From: Coemansia sp. RSA 487
Taxonomy: Eukaryota > Kickxellomycota > Kickxellomycetes > Kickxellales > Kickxellaceae
Reading direction: 5' to 3'
NCBI GenBank assembly: GCA_027577595.1
Contig: JANBRJ010000010.1
Span: forward strand, 1 to 64,000
Length of the DNA stretch: 64,000 nt
Shown: piece after piece, positions 50,868-60,745 of the stretch
Numbering within the stretch: the stretch's first letter is position 1
Layout: each line of letters starts with the position of its first letter
Made by a program: the position numbers and the translations under genes
Notes under the pieces: generated by a model
Database searches by the model: none
Told to the model about the DNA's origin: nothing
What the model saw: the letters and a program-made list of their open reading frames with translations, nothing else

Positions 50868-52511
50868 CTAATCCATCGACTCGAGAATAGTGCCCAGAGT
50901 CGTTCCATCAAGAGGTATGTGTACAAACTCTGTGCCGTCGGGTGCATGGCGGGATTGGATGACCTTGTGGTCGCGAAACTCTGTTAGCTGCGAGCGGAAT
51001 GTCATATCGTTGCTAACAAGGAATTGATCCCTGCACGCAGCAAAGTAGCTGTTATATGGCATCTCTGGAATCCTTGGGCCTGTGCTCTTTTGCGCGCCAG
51101 AGGGGGCGCTGTCCATGACAGACTCGGCAATCTGGAATTCTGCAAGAATGCGGAATATGCTCTTTGCATTCTCTGTCAAGCTTGCCAGCACGTGTAGCAC
51201 GCCGCGAGGGCCGATCTCTGTCGTGTCTGCCGAGAAGTTTTCATAGCTTGTTTCTACCGTATACGACTCAAATGTTGTCAGGTCATGCCAGGCCCAGTTG
51301 AACCGGGTAACGGTGCTGGAGTCCCAGATAAGAGGTGCCTCAATGTGGTCAATTGAGGCTAACAGTCGTATGCTCGTGCAGCTGGACAGTACTGCCAGCG
51401 ATGCCTGGTGCTTGCGTAAACAGGGACCATCAATGTTGTGAACGACAAGAGTCATGCTGTCGACAGACCTCCCGCTCGAACTGAAATACCCATATATTAG
51501 CGATGCAAGATCTGCAACAGATCCAGTCGTGTCACCAAGCCCGATCACCTGAGTAACAATCTTTTCAAGAGAATGTTTAAGGTTCAGCGCCGGAAAGAAT
51601 CCGTTAATGATAACCACAGGCGCATCAGCAGCCATCTGAGTAGCAAAGCTGTTTAGCAGCCGGCGCTTTGAGCCATATCCATAAAACACAAGATTAAATC
51701 CACAGTCCAGCTCAAACCACCACTGGTGGAACAGCTGCCGGTGCATCCCTTCAAGAAGCTCCATCTCCTCCTTGTGTTTAGCAGGGGTTTTTGCAAGAAT
51801 TGTACGACATTCGGCCTGAGACAGATGGGGGAGCTTTGAAAGCGTGTTGTCAGACGTCTTTGATCCCTTTGTCGAGTGCAAGTCCTGAAAGTAGCGCTCA
51901 TATGCTGGACCGCCATGTGCAAAGTCGTCTTCGACAGCATCCTCCAAACCATACAAATGGGGCGGATCCTCTTCGCCGTCCTCGTTGCCACTATCCACAG
52001 CATCGGCATGTTTTCTATTCTCCGTTTGGCTGTGCGCTTCATTCTCGTCCTCATCCTCATCCTCTTCGTCCTCATAGTCAAGATTATCCTGGCGGGCAGT
52101 ATCTGCTTTGCTTAAACGAGCGCGCTTGGGCGTGGCGGCAGGGTTTGAGCTGCTAGATCTTCCTCCTCTAGCCCCACGGCCACGAGCAGACGCGCCTCTG
52201 GTGGTACCCCTGCTGGCACCCGCACCACGTCCTCGTGTGGGACGTTTTTGAAACCCATACACAGACTTGCCAACCATGCTGAAAAGGCCACCTGCCTCCT
52301 CAGAGCTGTTCTCCTTGTCATCTGTGTCTAGAGAAGCCCCGAGCCTTAGGATTTCTGTTATTTCAGAGACCCCACGCGTAGGCGTGTAGTTCGTGTTGTC
52401 GGTAAGCTGTGTCTTGCGACCCTTCTTTGTTGTGGTCAGAGTAAAGCCCATATCAACTCTGGAGCGCGCTTTGATGGTCGAGCGCGGCGTGCGTTGTTCT
52501 GGAGTATCCAT
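50868..52511 (-). CDS. ORC2: origin recognition complex subunit 2
   Basis: 547 residues. The N-terminal 180 are disordered with RG-rich repeats (RGRGAGASRGTTRGASARGR) and an acidic run (YEDEEDEDEDENEAH). The Orc2 fold follows: WWFELDCGFNLVFYGYGSKR, VVIINGFFPALNLK, MTLVVHNIDGPCLR, LLASIDHIEAPLIWDS and the winged-helix part ending FVHIPLDGTTLGTILESM. Orc2 is an AAA+-like subunit of the complex that marks replication origins in the nucleus. It shares a 238-nt divergent promoter with ALG6. Single exon. Confidence 0.95.
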   Translation of the reverse strand: MDTPEQRTPRSTIKARSRVDMGFTLTTTKKGRKTQLTDNTNYTPTRGVSEITEILRLGASLDTDDKENSSEEAGGLFSMVGKSVYGFQKRPTRGRGAGASRGTTRGASARGRGARGGRSSSSNPAATPKRARLSKADTARQDNLDYEDEEDEDEDENEAHSQTENRKHADAVDSGNEDGEEDPPHLYGLEDAVEDDFAHGGPAYERYFQDLHSTKGSKTSDNTLSKLPHLSQAECRTILAKTPAKHKEEMELLEGMHRQLFHQWWFELDCGFNLVFYGYGSKRRLLNSFATQMAADAPVVIINGFFPALNLKHSLEKIVTQVIGLGDTTGSVADLASLIYGYFSSSGRSVDSMTLVVHNIDGPCLRKHQASLAVLSSCTSIRLLASIDHIEAPLIWDSSTVTRFNWAWHDLTTFESYTVETSYENFSADTTEIGPRGVLHVLASLTENAKSIFRILAEFQIAESVMDSAPSGAQKSTGPRIPEMPYNSYFAACRDQFLVSNDMTFRSQLTEFRDHKVIQSRHAPDGTEFVHIPLDGTTLGTILESMD

Positions 52512-52749
52512 GGTGGTGCGCCAGTTTTTGAGAGAAAAATGAAATGAAATGAAACTTGCAATAATAGAAATTAGACAGGAAAAAAATTACAAACAAAAGC
52601 AGAGAACCTGGAGAAGAGAGATGCTGATCGCGTTAATCAACAGTTGCTTAAAAGCACTCTTGACTCTTTTCTTTCTTTGCTGCAGCATTTTTCTCTAATA
52701 ACTCTTCTTTACCAACAGCAACCGACAGCTGCTGCTAATATACAGCTCA

Positions 52750-54312
52750 ATGGCTCCAAAGAAACATGAAAAGAAGGCGGCTGCTCGCTCAACAGAAGCT
52801 GTTCCTGTGCACAGATGGTTTCAGTTCCTTGAGCAGCAGGATGTGCGTGGAGCAGCGCTACCAGTCACGCTGCTGTTTTCGCTCCTTGTCCGTTGGTGTG
52901 TCGCGCTGCATGGATACTCTGGGTTCCAGAAGCCGCCAATACACGGGGACTACGAGGCACAGCGACACTGGATGGAGATCACAACACACCTACCAGCGTC
53001 GGAGTGGTACTTTTATGACCTCCAGTACTGGGGACTCGACTACCCGCCACTCACCGCATTCCAAAGCTGGGTCTGCGGCTGCGTTGCCAACCTGATCGAC
53101 CCGTCGTGGGTTGCGCTGGGCAGCTCGCGTGGGACTGAGACGCACGAAAGCAAGCTGTTTATGCGTGCCAGCGTTGTTATTCTTGAGTCTATCGTCTATG
53201 TGCCAGCAGTCGTTTTGCTATTCATGTCGCGGCAGATGTCTCTGTCCTGGGCAGCACGACAGGCCACGCTGTTCACCGCTCTTCTACAGCCATGCTTGCT
53301 GCTTGTTGACCACGGGCACTTCCAATACAATTCGGTGATGCTCGGGTTCCTCGTTTGGTCGGTATACTTTGCAACGCAGCAGCACTATGTCCTGATGGCT
53401 ATTTCGTTTTGCTGCTCGCTCCTTTTCAAGCAAATGGCACTGTACTTTGCGCCAGCAGTGTTTGCGTTCCTCCTGGCCAAGTGCTTCCAGCGGCAGCATG
53501 GCCTTATGCTGTTTGTAAAACTCGGACTGGCTGTGATTGGCACCTTTGGTATCATGCTTTTGCCCTGGATTCGCTCGCCTGAGCAGCTGCGCCAGATCCT
53601 GATCCGCGTCTTCCCCGTTGCCCGTGGGCTATATGAAGACAAGGTGGCCAATGTCTGGTGTGCGCTGAACGTCGTTGTCAAACTGCGCACAATATTCGAA
53701 GTGCGTTCTCTCCTGCGCATAGCCGCCGTTGCCACAGGCCTTATGTTTGCGCCGTCCTGTATTCACTTGTTTGTGTCCACCAGACGCCTGCAAACTGCGA
53801 CAAGTCCAGTACTTTTGAAACTTCTGTGCTACAGTCTGCTGAACACGTCGCTGGCATTCTTCTTGTTTTCGTTCCAAGTCCACGAGAAATCCATTCTGCT
53901 TCCCCTAGCGCCGGCGCTTTTGCTGGCAGCTGACGAGCACTGGGCGGTCAACTGGTTCGTGCAAGTTGGGCTGTTCAGCATGTACCCCCTCTTGTTCCGA
54001 GATGGACTGCAGCTGCCGTACTGGGTACTGGCCGTTGGATGGTCGTTGCTGCGCGGCTGCCCGGCGTACCCTAGCGAGAAGCAGACCCCGCGTCTGGTGC
54101 TTTTGCTACAATGGCTATCAACGTTTGCGATGGTAGCCATCCATGTTCTCCAGGCGTTTGTTCCGCCGCCATCGTCCCTGCCAGACATCTACGTTGTTGC
54201 AAATGTGTTGTTCAGTTGTGCAATGTTTGGCTTTTTCTTCCTATACTTTAACTACCGCCAGTTTACACTCTTGCGTGCGACGGATACGCAGACAAAGCTC
54301 AAAACCCAGTAA
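52750..54312 (+). CDS. ALG6: ALG6 dolichyl-P-Glc alpha-1,3-glucosyltransferase
   Basis: 520 residues of a multi-span ER membrane enzyme that adds the first glucose to Man9GlcNAc2-PP-dolichol for N-glycosylation. The luminal loop after the first span carries PIHGDYEAQRHWMEITTHLP and LQYWGLDYPPLTAF, the ALG6/ALG8 catalytic signature; GDYEAQRHWMEIT is the ALG6 version. VDHGHFQYNSVMLG and the long run of hydrophobic spans follow, with HEKSILLPLAPALLL near the end. Length fits (yeast Alg6 is 544). Single exon. Confidence 0.95.
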   Translation: MAPKKHEKKAAARSTEAVPVHRWFQFLEQQDVRGAALPVTLLFSLLVRWCVALHGYSGFQKPPIHGDYEAQRHWMEITTHLPASEWYFYDLQYWGLDYPPLTAFQSWVCGCVANLIDPSWVALGSSRGTETHESKLFMRASVVILESIVYVPAVVLLFMSRQMSLSWAARQATLFTALLQPCLLLVDHGHFQYNSVMLGFLVWSVYFATQQHYVLMAISFCCSLLFKQMALYFAPAVFAFLLAKCFQRQHGLMLFVKLGLAVIGTFGIMLLPWIRSPEQLRQILIRVFPVARGLYEDKVANVWCALNVVVKLRTIFEVRSLLRIAAVATGLMFAPSCIHLFVSTRRLQTATSPVLLKLLCYSLLNTSLAFFLFSFQVHEKSILLPLAPALLLAADEHWAVNWFVQVGLFSMYPLLFRDGLQLPYWVLAVGWSLLRGCPAYPSEKQTPRLVLLLQWLSTFAMVAIHVLQAFVPPPSSLPDIYVVANVLFSCAMFGFFFLYFNYRQFTLLRATDTQTKLKTQ

Positions 54313-54396
54313 ATAATGTTTTTGTAATAAAAGAAAAGAATATAAAAAGGTTTGCAAGGAACGAAAAGGGCAATTTTATATGGATTCCAGGGCTAA

Positions 54397-55423
54397 CTAG
54401 ACAGCGCCAGCAGTGGCAGCTGCACGTTTCTTTGGCTGTGCCTTCTCAGCAGCGTTGTTAGGGCGCGATAGAGGGCTTTTCTTGGACTTTTTGGCCTGCT
54501 TCTTGGCATCGGCCTTTTCGGTCTTTTTAGCAGCATTATTCTTGGATGTTTCGGCCTTAGCGACACTGGCGTCAATGGTGGTTGGTGGGTTCGGCAGCGA
54601 GTTATAGATCGGCAGCGTAAGCGACTTTCCGGTCTTGATCCCGACCGACTGGATGTTGTCCCAGCCCTTGGATATGCACTTTACAATTGCATTCATCGCA
54701 CACTCAATGTTGTCCGCCAGCTCTGGCGCTGCCATCGTCGTCATGCCGATCTTCGCCGCATTGCAAGTGCCTTTGCCTTGCCTATAGTACGTGCAAGAAA
54801 GAGCCTTCTTGATCTCCTTCTCTACGTCGCTGGCCAAGAGATTGACAGGTGCTGGGGTCTTTTTGGCCTTGAAGAACTTGACGCCAAGGATCTCGGGCAG
54901 ACTGTTGATGACCCGATCGTCGGTGAGGAACAGGTCATGCTGCGCAATCAGCTGCCGCCTGACCTCGTACGACTTGTACTCTGTTTTCAGCTGTAAAACG
55001 GTGATGACTTCCTTGATCTGAGGGATGTTGAGCTCTTTCAGCGCTTCGACGCTCGTGTTGTCGTTACCCTTGGTAATCAGGCAGACCGAGCTCGTTTCTC
55101 TGTACATCGGGACACGCAGCGGAATCCGGTACGGCTTGTGACGCTCCTTGCCTGTTATTTTCTTCAGGCTGATAACTAGATGTACAACCTCCTCGTCGTC
55201 TGCAAACAGATTGGTGTTCTGCTCGCTGTCTTTTTTGTTCTCGACGTGTTTAAGCAAAGCCTTGCTGGCTTTGAGCACCTACACCCTCCTTCCCCTTAAG
55301 AATGCACATGCATATTCACAGAACGGTCGAGTATTTAGCATGTTTGTCTTGCAAAATATAGCAGAACATCGACACCTAGAAATGTGTGGCTGTTTAACTT
55401 ACCAGCTCGTGGTTTAGCGACAT
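54397..55423 (-). CDS. ribosomal L1-domain protein (UTP30/CIC1 type)
   Basis: Two exons: 55403-55423 (MSLNHEL, 21 nt) and 54397-55278, with a 124-nt GTAAGT...TAG intron; 300 residues. The uL1-like domain covers about residues 30-240: YRIPLRVPMYRETSSVCLIT, then YEVRRQLIAQHDLFLTDDRV and INSLPEILGVKFFKAKKTP, then CTYYRQGKGTCNAAKIGMT. A Lys/Ala-rich basic tail follows. Yeast relatives are Utp30 (90S) and Cic1/Nsa3 (pre-60S), and the human one is RSL1D1; which one this corresponds to is not clear. Divergent from LSM4. Confidence 0.9.
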
Positions 55424-55795
55424 CCTCTGCAAGTTGTTATATTTGCTATTATATACGGATAAAGAATAGGCAACCGATATTCAAGGGGAATAATATAAAG
55501 ATACTGCAAATGAGACAGAAAAGCGTAAAGGCAAAGCAAAGAAAAGCATCTTTATTTGAACAGCTCAAAGCGAAAAAAAAAATAGCAAGCTGATCTCTTT
55601 TTTTTTTTTGCTGGACAATCATGATCCTCTCGATCAATCACCAAATCCCGTGATTTGGATTATTAAAACAACATGCATACTTATTTAGTGTTGGTGAACA
55701 AACGTAAAACGTGTTCGCTCTCTCTTTGCTCATTGCTTCTTTTCTTTACTTCTCTTGTTATATTTACAAATAGCACAAATCCCTCATTGGTGGTA
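55424..55795. other. divergent promoter between the L1-domain gene and LSM4
   Basis: 372 AT-rich nt with A- and T-runs (55570-55614) and an inverted repeat atcccgtgat around 55645-55660. No gene is recognised. Confidence 0.45.
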
Positions 55796-56620
55796 ATGGT
55801 AAGGCTTTACAACGAACGGTCTGGGACAAAAGTAATCGTGGAAATAAGAGCGAGCGGAATCTCAACAAAACACGAGCCGTTGTTTTTTCGGGCCTTTGTT
55901 GAATCCTATTCGCATAGCGTGGTACATGCATGGCTTTGGCATTGCGCTAACAAACAGTCTGAATTCCCTACCTTTCGTTGTTGTTTTTGTCACCAAGACA
56001 TTGTAGTTGCCTCTTTCGTTGCTGAATGCCGCAGTCGGCTACCCTATCCTAGTAGAGCTGAAGAATGGCGAGACGTACAACGGACATTTGGAAAAATGCG
56101 ACAACTTTATGAACATATCGCTGCGGGAGGTTATACAAACGGCCAGTGTAAGCTTTATAAGAATCGAAGAGATTTCTTTGTTATTGTTTAACTGATAAAG
56201 GCATTGCTATTAACTCTGTGTACACTGTTTACTGTGTGCTGGCTGCAGCCTTTAAATAGGATGGCGACAGATTTTGGCGTCTTGCAGAGACGTATATTCG
56301 CGGAAACACAATAAAGTACCTTCGTATACCCGATGCCGTAAGTATTGAGAAATTGAAGGTTGTTTATTTTTCGGTATATGCCTTGTCCACAGCACTAAAG
56401 CGTTTTACCTGTTGAAATATTGGCTTTTGATTGATAGGTGTTCGACAAAGTAAAAGAGGACATGTCAAAGAACCGAAACACGGGGAATCGTGGCGGACGT
56501 GGTGGCCGTGGTCGGGGTGGACGTGGAGGAAGAGGAGGAGGATACGATGGCCGTGGTCGTGGTCGTGGCGGCAGCCACGGCTACAATTCGAACCGAAACC
56601 AGCGCAACGATGCGGACTGA
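55796..56620 (+). CDS. LSM4: LSm4 U6 snRNA / mRNA decay Sm-like protein, four exons
   Basis: Exons 55796-55798 (ATG only), 56007-56147, 56260-56337 and 56438-56620 (405 nt, 134 residues; human LSm4 has 139). All introns are GTAAG-type to TAG and all joins are phase 0. The Sm fold shows [60 protein letters not shown]; the C-terminus is an RGG-rich tail. LSm4 belongs to the nuclear Lsm2-8 ring on U6 snRNA and the cytoplasmic Lsm1-7 ring in decapping. The one-codon first exon makes it invisible to simple frame searches. Confidence 0.93.
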
Positions 56621-56915
56621 ACTTGAAATATTGTTCGTTTACTGTAGAAAATATGCGTATTACGGCAATTTTTTTGCTAGTACCTGAAATATATACATGT
56701 TTTGATTTAAAAAAATATATGACTTCAGCAACAAAAAATGAACCAGAGATCTAGCTTGGACCATAAATTGCAGCAAAATACTACATGCATCATACTTTGC
56801 AAATTAATTTTTCGCACCGGGGAGCTTTGTGTCCCCTTTTTTACTCATTTTCAGTCATTTCTTTGATTACAGCACACATGGTATTTGGATTTTTGTAAAA
56901 AAAACCCTAACAAAA

Positions 56916-57485
56916 ATGAACAAGGAAGCCGATTTTAATACAGAGGAGGTTCAGCAGTGTATAGCTAATGGTACTCATCTAACAAAACAGTTAATGGCCT
57001 AATCATTTGCACTCTTGGTTAAAGAAATTCAGCGAGCAGAGCTAAGCAAACCTGATACTGGTGACTATATGTAGGATGGTTCGATGCTCAAGATAAGCTA
57101 AACAACAGCACGCTGGACAAAAGAGGTAGGAATAGTTAACACACACATATAGCAATGTAGCATCTGAATCGCTGGATGTTGAATACTTGCTGATACAATT
57201 CAAATGCTTGGTGATCTATATTCAAAAAAACGGTAGATAAACCCATGGTCTACAAAGGCCAACAAGGATCCAAGACCCGCAAAAATACAAACAAGTGGGG
57301 TGCAAATAAAGGTACGTACCACGGGTGTCTGCTACATTTGCAATGCCTTGTAAAAAAAGCCCTGGATGGACATCTCATATATACTGGAAGTATAAGCATG
57401 TATGTTCTCGGTGAATTTTGTAGGCTCGACCATGGCGAACCAAAAAGACTTTTTGCAAGAGTTGCGTCGCCAAGTACAAGACTAG
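56916..57485 (+). CDS. small four-exon gene, 80-residue protein of unknown function
   Basis: Exons 56916-56970, 57075-57125, 57237-57311 and 57424-57485 give 243 nt with every intron in phase 1. Donors: GTACTC, GTAGGA, GTACGT; acceptors all TAG. The product starts MNKEADFNTEEVQQCIANG, continues WFDAQDKLNNSTLDKRDK and KGQQGSKTRKNTNKWGANK and ends ANQKDFLQELRRQVQD. It is charged and probably helical at the ends, with no Cys pairs or signal peptide. I do not recognise the family. Four consistent splice joins make a chance arrangement unlikely. Confidence 0.6.
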
Positions 57486-57582
57486 GCGGATATATTGTGA
57501 ATGGGCTTTTTTTTATAAAAACTTTAAAGTAATTTCATTCCACTAGAGAACGGAATATAAAGCAAAACAGTCTAAGTCATAT

Positions 57583-58195
57583 TTAGTCTGCCTCCACAAT
57601 GTGGTTGTAGCGAGGTAGCATTTCGTGAATATACTCGAGGTGCTTTCTATGCATGGCGATATGATCGGTGTTGCCATCTGCTCTTGTGCGTCGTGCCTGT
57701 GGGGATCCAAAGAGGACAGTATTGTCAGGGATATTGTCGCTAGGCTCGGTGGTGCAAGCTGCGCCTACCACGCAGTTGTTTCCAACGACACAGGAGCCAT
57801 ATACTTTTCCACGCACTTGCACAATATTTCTATGACCTATACCACATCCCCCAACAAGAGCATCGGTCTCGAACAGGTTGTCATCGCCAATGACCAAAGG
57901 TATGTTGTGGTTATTGATGATAGTTGCTCTCTCGCAGATAATGTTGTTGGACCCAATGATTATTGGACCATTTTTGGCTATTATTGAGGCGCCGACGTGA
58001 ACCACTGTGCCGTTGCCGATTTGGATATCGCCTTCGATGATGGTGTTTTTGCAAACAAGCGCCTGTGGAGCTATCTGTAACCTATAAAAAGAAAAGATTC
58101 GTTTGATGTTAGCTAACCCGTACATTGTTGTATGTTAAAGGAGCATGGCATATTGGTATCGATGTAGCAAGCGTCTGAGCGTCGTACCTTCCCAT
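57583..58195 (-). CDS. DCTN6: dynactin subunit 6 (p27), left-handed beta-helix
   Basis: Two exons: 58188-58195 (8 nt, MG plus two bases) and 57583-58081, giving 168 residues with the start MGRLQIAPQALVCKN. The 106-nt intron runs GTACGA...TAG. Hexapeptide repeats of a beta-helix are plain: IIEGDIQIGNGTVVHVGASI, PIIIGSNNIICERATIIN, LVIGDDNLFETDALVGG. A C-terminal helix (HRKHLEYIHEMLPRYNHIV) follows. DCTN6 sits in the pointed-end complex of dynactin, the dynein activator. Yeasts often lack it, so its presence suits an early-diverging fungus. Confidence 0.9.
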
Positions 58196-58403
58196 GGCCT
58201 TGATAATTGCTAATAAATACAAAAAATAGAATGGGCTGGCAAGATTAAAAAGCACACAAAAGACAATGCAAGCAAAAGCACTAAAAATGCGCAGTTGCTT
58301 ATGTTGATATGTGGTCACGCTTTGGTGGGCAGCAAACATTGTGGGCTTTTCAAAGAATCACCTCGTTAAGGGGGTTTGCAGTCTTTTGCACTTTTCCTTT
58401 CCC

Positions 58404-58436
58404 TTCTCTTTTCTTTTCTTTTCTTTTCTTTTCTTA
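58404..58436 (+). repeat. (TTTTC)n microsatellite
   Basis: About five tandem TTTTC units in a pyrimidine tract 110-140 nt upstream of FIS1; it may be part of its promoter. Confidence 0.7.
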
Positions 58437-58546
58437 TTTCCTTTTATTTTTTAATTTCTTGTACCAAGCTAGATATTTTTTTAATATTGCGTCTATCCAG
58501 CTCTCCATATTTCCACTTTATATATACTTGAGAAAGCGTCAAGGAA

Positions 58547-59014
58547 ATGGCAAATTCCGACGGGTACATCCAGTATGCAGCAGAAGCAGAGGAGGTACTG
58601 ACAGATGAGGAGATTCTTGTTCTTCAACGGCATTTCGAACGCGAACATCCCAATGTCCGTGTCCAAACACGGTTCAACTACGCATGGGGGCTGACCAAGG
58701 GCAACAAGAAGCAGCAGCAGAAGCACGGCATCGAAATGATGCACGAGATATACGACAAGTATCCAGAGCGCAGGCGCGAGTGCATGTACTACCTAGCCAT
58801 GGGATACTACAGAACAGGCGAGTATAACAATGCCCGTGTACACATCGAGCGGCTGCTTGCGCTGGAACCGAGCAATACACAGGCACGAGACTTGCGCAAG
58901 CGCATTGAGGACAAATTGACGCGCGAGGGCTTGATAGGACTGGCTATGACTGGCGGCGTGGTGGCCATTGTAGGTATTGCTGCAGCAGCCATTTTCGGGA
59001 GGAAATCCAAGTAG
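58547..59014 (+). CDS. FIS1: FIS1 mitochondrial/peroxisomal fission adaptor
   Basis: 155 residues, the usual length. Two TPR-like units: VQTRFNYAWGLTKGNKKQQQ and RECMYYLAMGYYRTGEYNNA (the family signature YYLAxGxYRxGEYxxA). A C-terminal tail anchor follows (GLAMTGGVVAIVGIAAAAIF) with a basic end GRKSK. Fis1 sits in the outer mitochondrial membrane and recruits the fission machinery. Single exon. Confidence 0.96.
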   Translation: MANSDGYIQYAAEAEEVLTDEEILVLQRHFEREHPNVRVQTRFNYAWGLTKGNKKQQQKHGIEMMHEIYDKYPERRRECMYYLAMGYYRTGEYNNARVHIERLLALEPSNTQARDLRKRIEDKLTREGLIGLAMTGGVVAIVGIAAAAIFGRKSK

Positions 59015-59511
59015 ACCAACGTATGCGCCTGTTTGTTTTCTTTCGGCTCTTAAGTCTGTGTAATACTAAAAAAAAATCAGTCAGCACTAGAGCTGATGTC
59101 ATCATCTTTTTAGAGCAAGTGAACATTGGCAGACATCTTTTGAACCAGATACAATGTATCAATGTATGGACCCATTCTGTGAGGCGGGCCATTCCCAAAG
59201 CAAGTCCAGAAGCACAGATATAGATATACCAGTCGACGCAGATTTTCTTTTTGGGTAGACACTGCCACTTGAAAATACACCCTTTTGTACGTAATCATAA
59301 TAGCACTGACCCTGAGAAATAGAACTGGGAATTCTCTCACTTTGAAGTAATGCGCCTTCTCCCACGCGTGCTTTTTTGGGGTTTCTTTTTTGTACTTTTT
59401 TCTTTTTGATTCAATTCAAATTCTATACTTGACGCTTATTGTATTTTCATTTGTTCCGCTCACAAACCGACATATAGCTCTTTTTTCTTGGCTTCGCGAG
59501 GTAAACAATAA
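59015..59511. other. intergenic, FIS1 to the WBP2-like gene
   Basis: About 500 nt without a recognisable gene. A T/C-rich stretch (59390-59490) precedes the next start codon. Confidence 0.5.
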
Positions 59512-60126
59512 ATGGCGTTGAATGCAGTTATGCTCGAGCGAGGCACCCGCCATCCGGTGCCTCTTCCCAATGAGAACTTTCTTTACCATTGCAACGGAGT
59601 AAAGTTTGAGCTAAAGAGCGGCGACGGATACCCGGGAGACGCGGTAGCGTTTGGCAGTCCCAGCGGGACAGTTTTTGTATCAAACAAGCGCATCGTATTC
59701 CTACCCGCAGACACAACACACGAGACCAGCACAAGCACCACTGACCCCTCCAGGCTCAACTCGTTCACAATTCCGCATGTCAACTTGCGTGACCACAAGT
59801 TCCTCCAGCCGCTGTTCGGCGCAAACCGGTTTGAAGCCGTAGCGCAGCCGGTGCCTGGCGGCAATATCACAGGAACCGCAATGCTTGTTTTGACATTCAA
59901 GGAGGGCGGGGGCTTTGACTTTGCGACAATTGCACGCAAGATGAGCGAAAGAATCAGCGAGACCGGCGAGATCCCGCCATACGAGGAGGAACTTCCCGGG
60001 TACGACGGCGCTCCGCCTCTTGCTGATGCGGAATCCGCAGCACCGCTGGCATACACTGGCCACAATGACCTACCGTCCTATCCGGCTGATGCACCTCCCG
60101 GCTACGAGCAGCACGAAAGGCGTTGA
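59512..60126 (+). CDS. WBP2-like GRAM-domain protein
   Basis: 204 residues. A GRAM-like domain covers about residues 20-145: NFLYHCNGVKFELKSGDGYP, SGTVFVSNKRIVFLPA, then FTIPHVNLRDHKFLQPLFGA and TAMLVLTFKEGGGFDFA. The C-terminal tail is Pro/Tyr-rich with a PPxY motif (PPGYEQ) and similar PPYEEELPGY, which in relatives bind WW domains such as those of Rsp5/Nedd4 ligases. The function in fungi is not settled. Single exon. Confidence 0.85.
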   Translation: MALNAVMLERGTRHPVPLPNENFLYHCNGVKFELKSGDGYPGDAVAFGSPSGTVFVSNKRIVFLPADTTHETSTSTTDPSRLNSFTIPHVNLRDHKFLQPLFGANRFEAVAQPVPGGNITGTAMLVLTFKEGGGFDFATIARKMSERISETGEIPPYEEELPGYDGAPPLADAESAAPLAYTGHNDLPSYPADAPPGYEQHERR

Positions 60127-60310
60127 TACGAGTTGGTCCCTTCACTTCAATATTTCCATACTTTTAATCTGTTTTAGTAGACCTGCTATCATGCTTTTTT
60201 TGTAGGCGGGGATGATTCCTCGCTCGCTGCAACTTGTTCAACTGTATCTCTTTATGCTTCTCTGAACGTAACAAAAAATGGAAATAAAACGAGTAAAAGA
60301 GAGACACACA

Positions 60311-60598
60311 CTACTTGGACGACTCTGAAGAAGCATTCCGCAGGCCCAGCTGCATTTCACGCATAGCCTTTTCGCGAGCCAGCCGCCTCTCCATTCTTGC
60401 TTGCTTATCCTGCTCCAGTATGTTCGCAATCTCTGACGTATCTATCGGGAGCTTCTGCTTTGGTGGTGGGTTGAATTTGTACACGTCGGCTGCGACGAAC
60501 TTTTCATAGAAGCTTGGTCCACCAAAATACACCATAAAGCCAATAGGTGCAAAAACGTAGAAGGTGAATTTGGCTACTTCAAGACCAGGGCTGCCCAT
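60311..60598 (-). CDS. PET100: PET100-like cytochrome c oxidase assembly factor
   Basis: From ATG 60598 the protein has 95 residues: LEVAKFTFYVFAPIGFMVYF (membrane segment), GGPSFYEKFV, PPPKQKLPID and a charged helical tail. Order and size match Pet100 (yeast 111), an inner-membrane chaperone for cytochrome c oxidase assembly. The frame extends upstream to another ATG at 60706 with a second hydrophobic stretch, but the family starts at the later Met. Confidence 0.8.
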   Translation of the reverse strand: MGSPGLEVAKFTFYVFAPIGFMVYFGGPSFYEKFVAADVYKFNPPPKQKLPIDTSEIANILEQDKQARMERRLAREKAMREMQLGLRNASSESSK

Positions 60599-60745
60599 GG
60601 TTATATCTTGTACAAAAAAAGTATTTGAAATTACAATAATATAATAGATAAAAATTGGAGTAAAGAAGAGATTGGCTGCCCCAAGATCGATCCAGATAAT
60701 TTTCACACTATAAAAGTTATCGGATGTTTTTTTTTCAGGTTTGGT

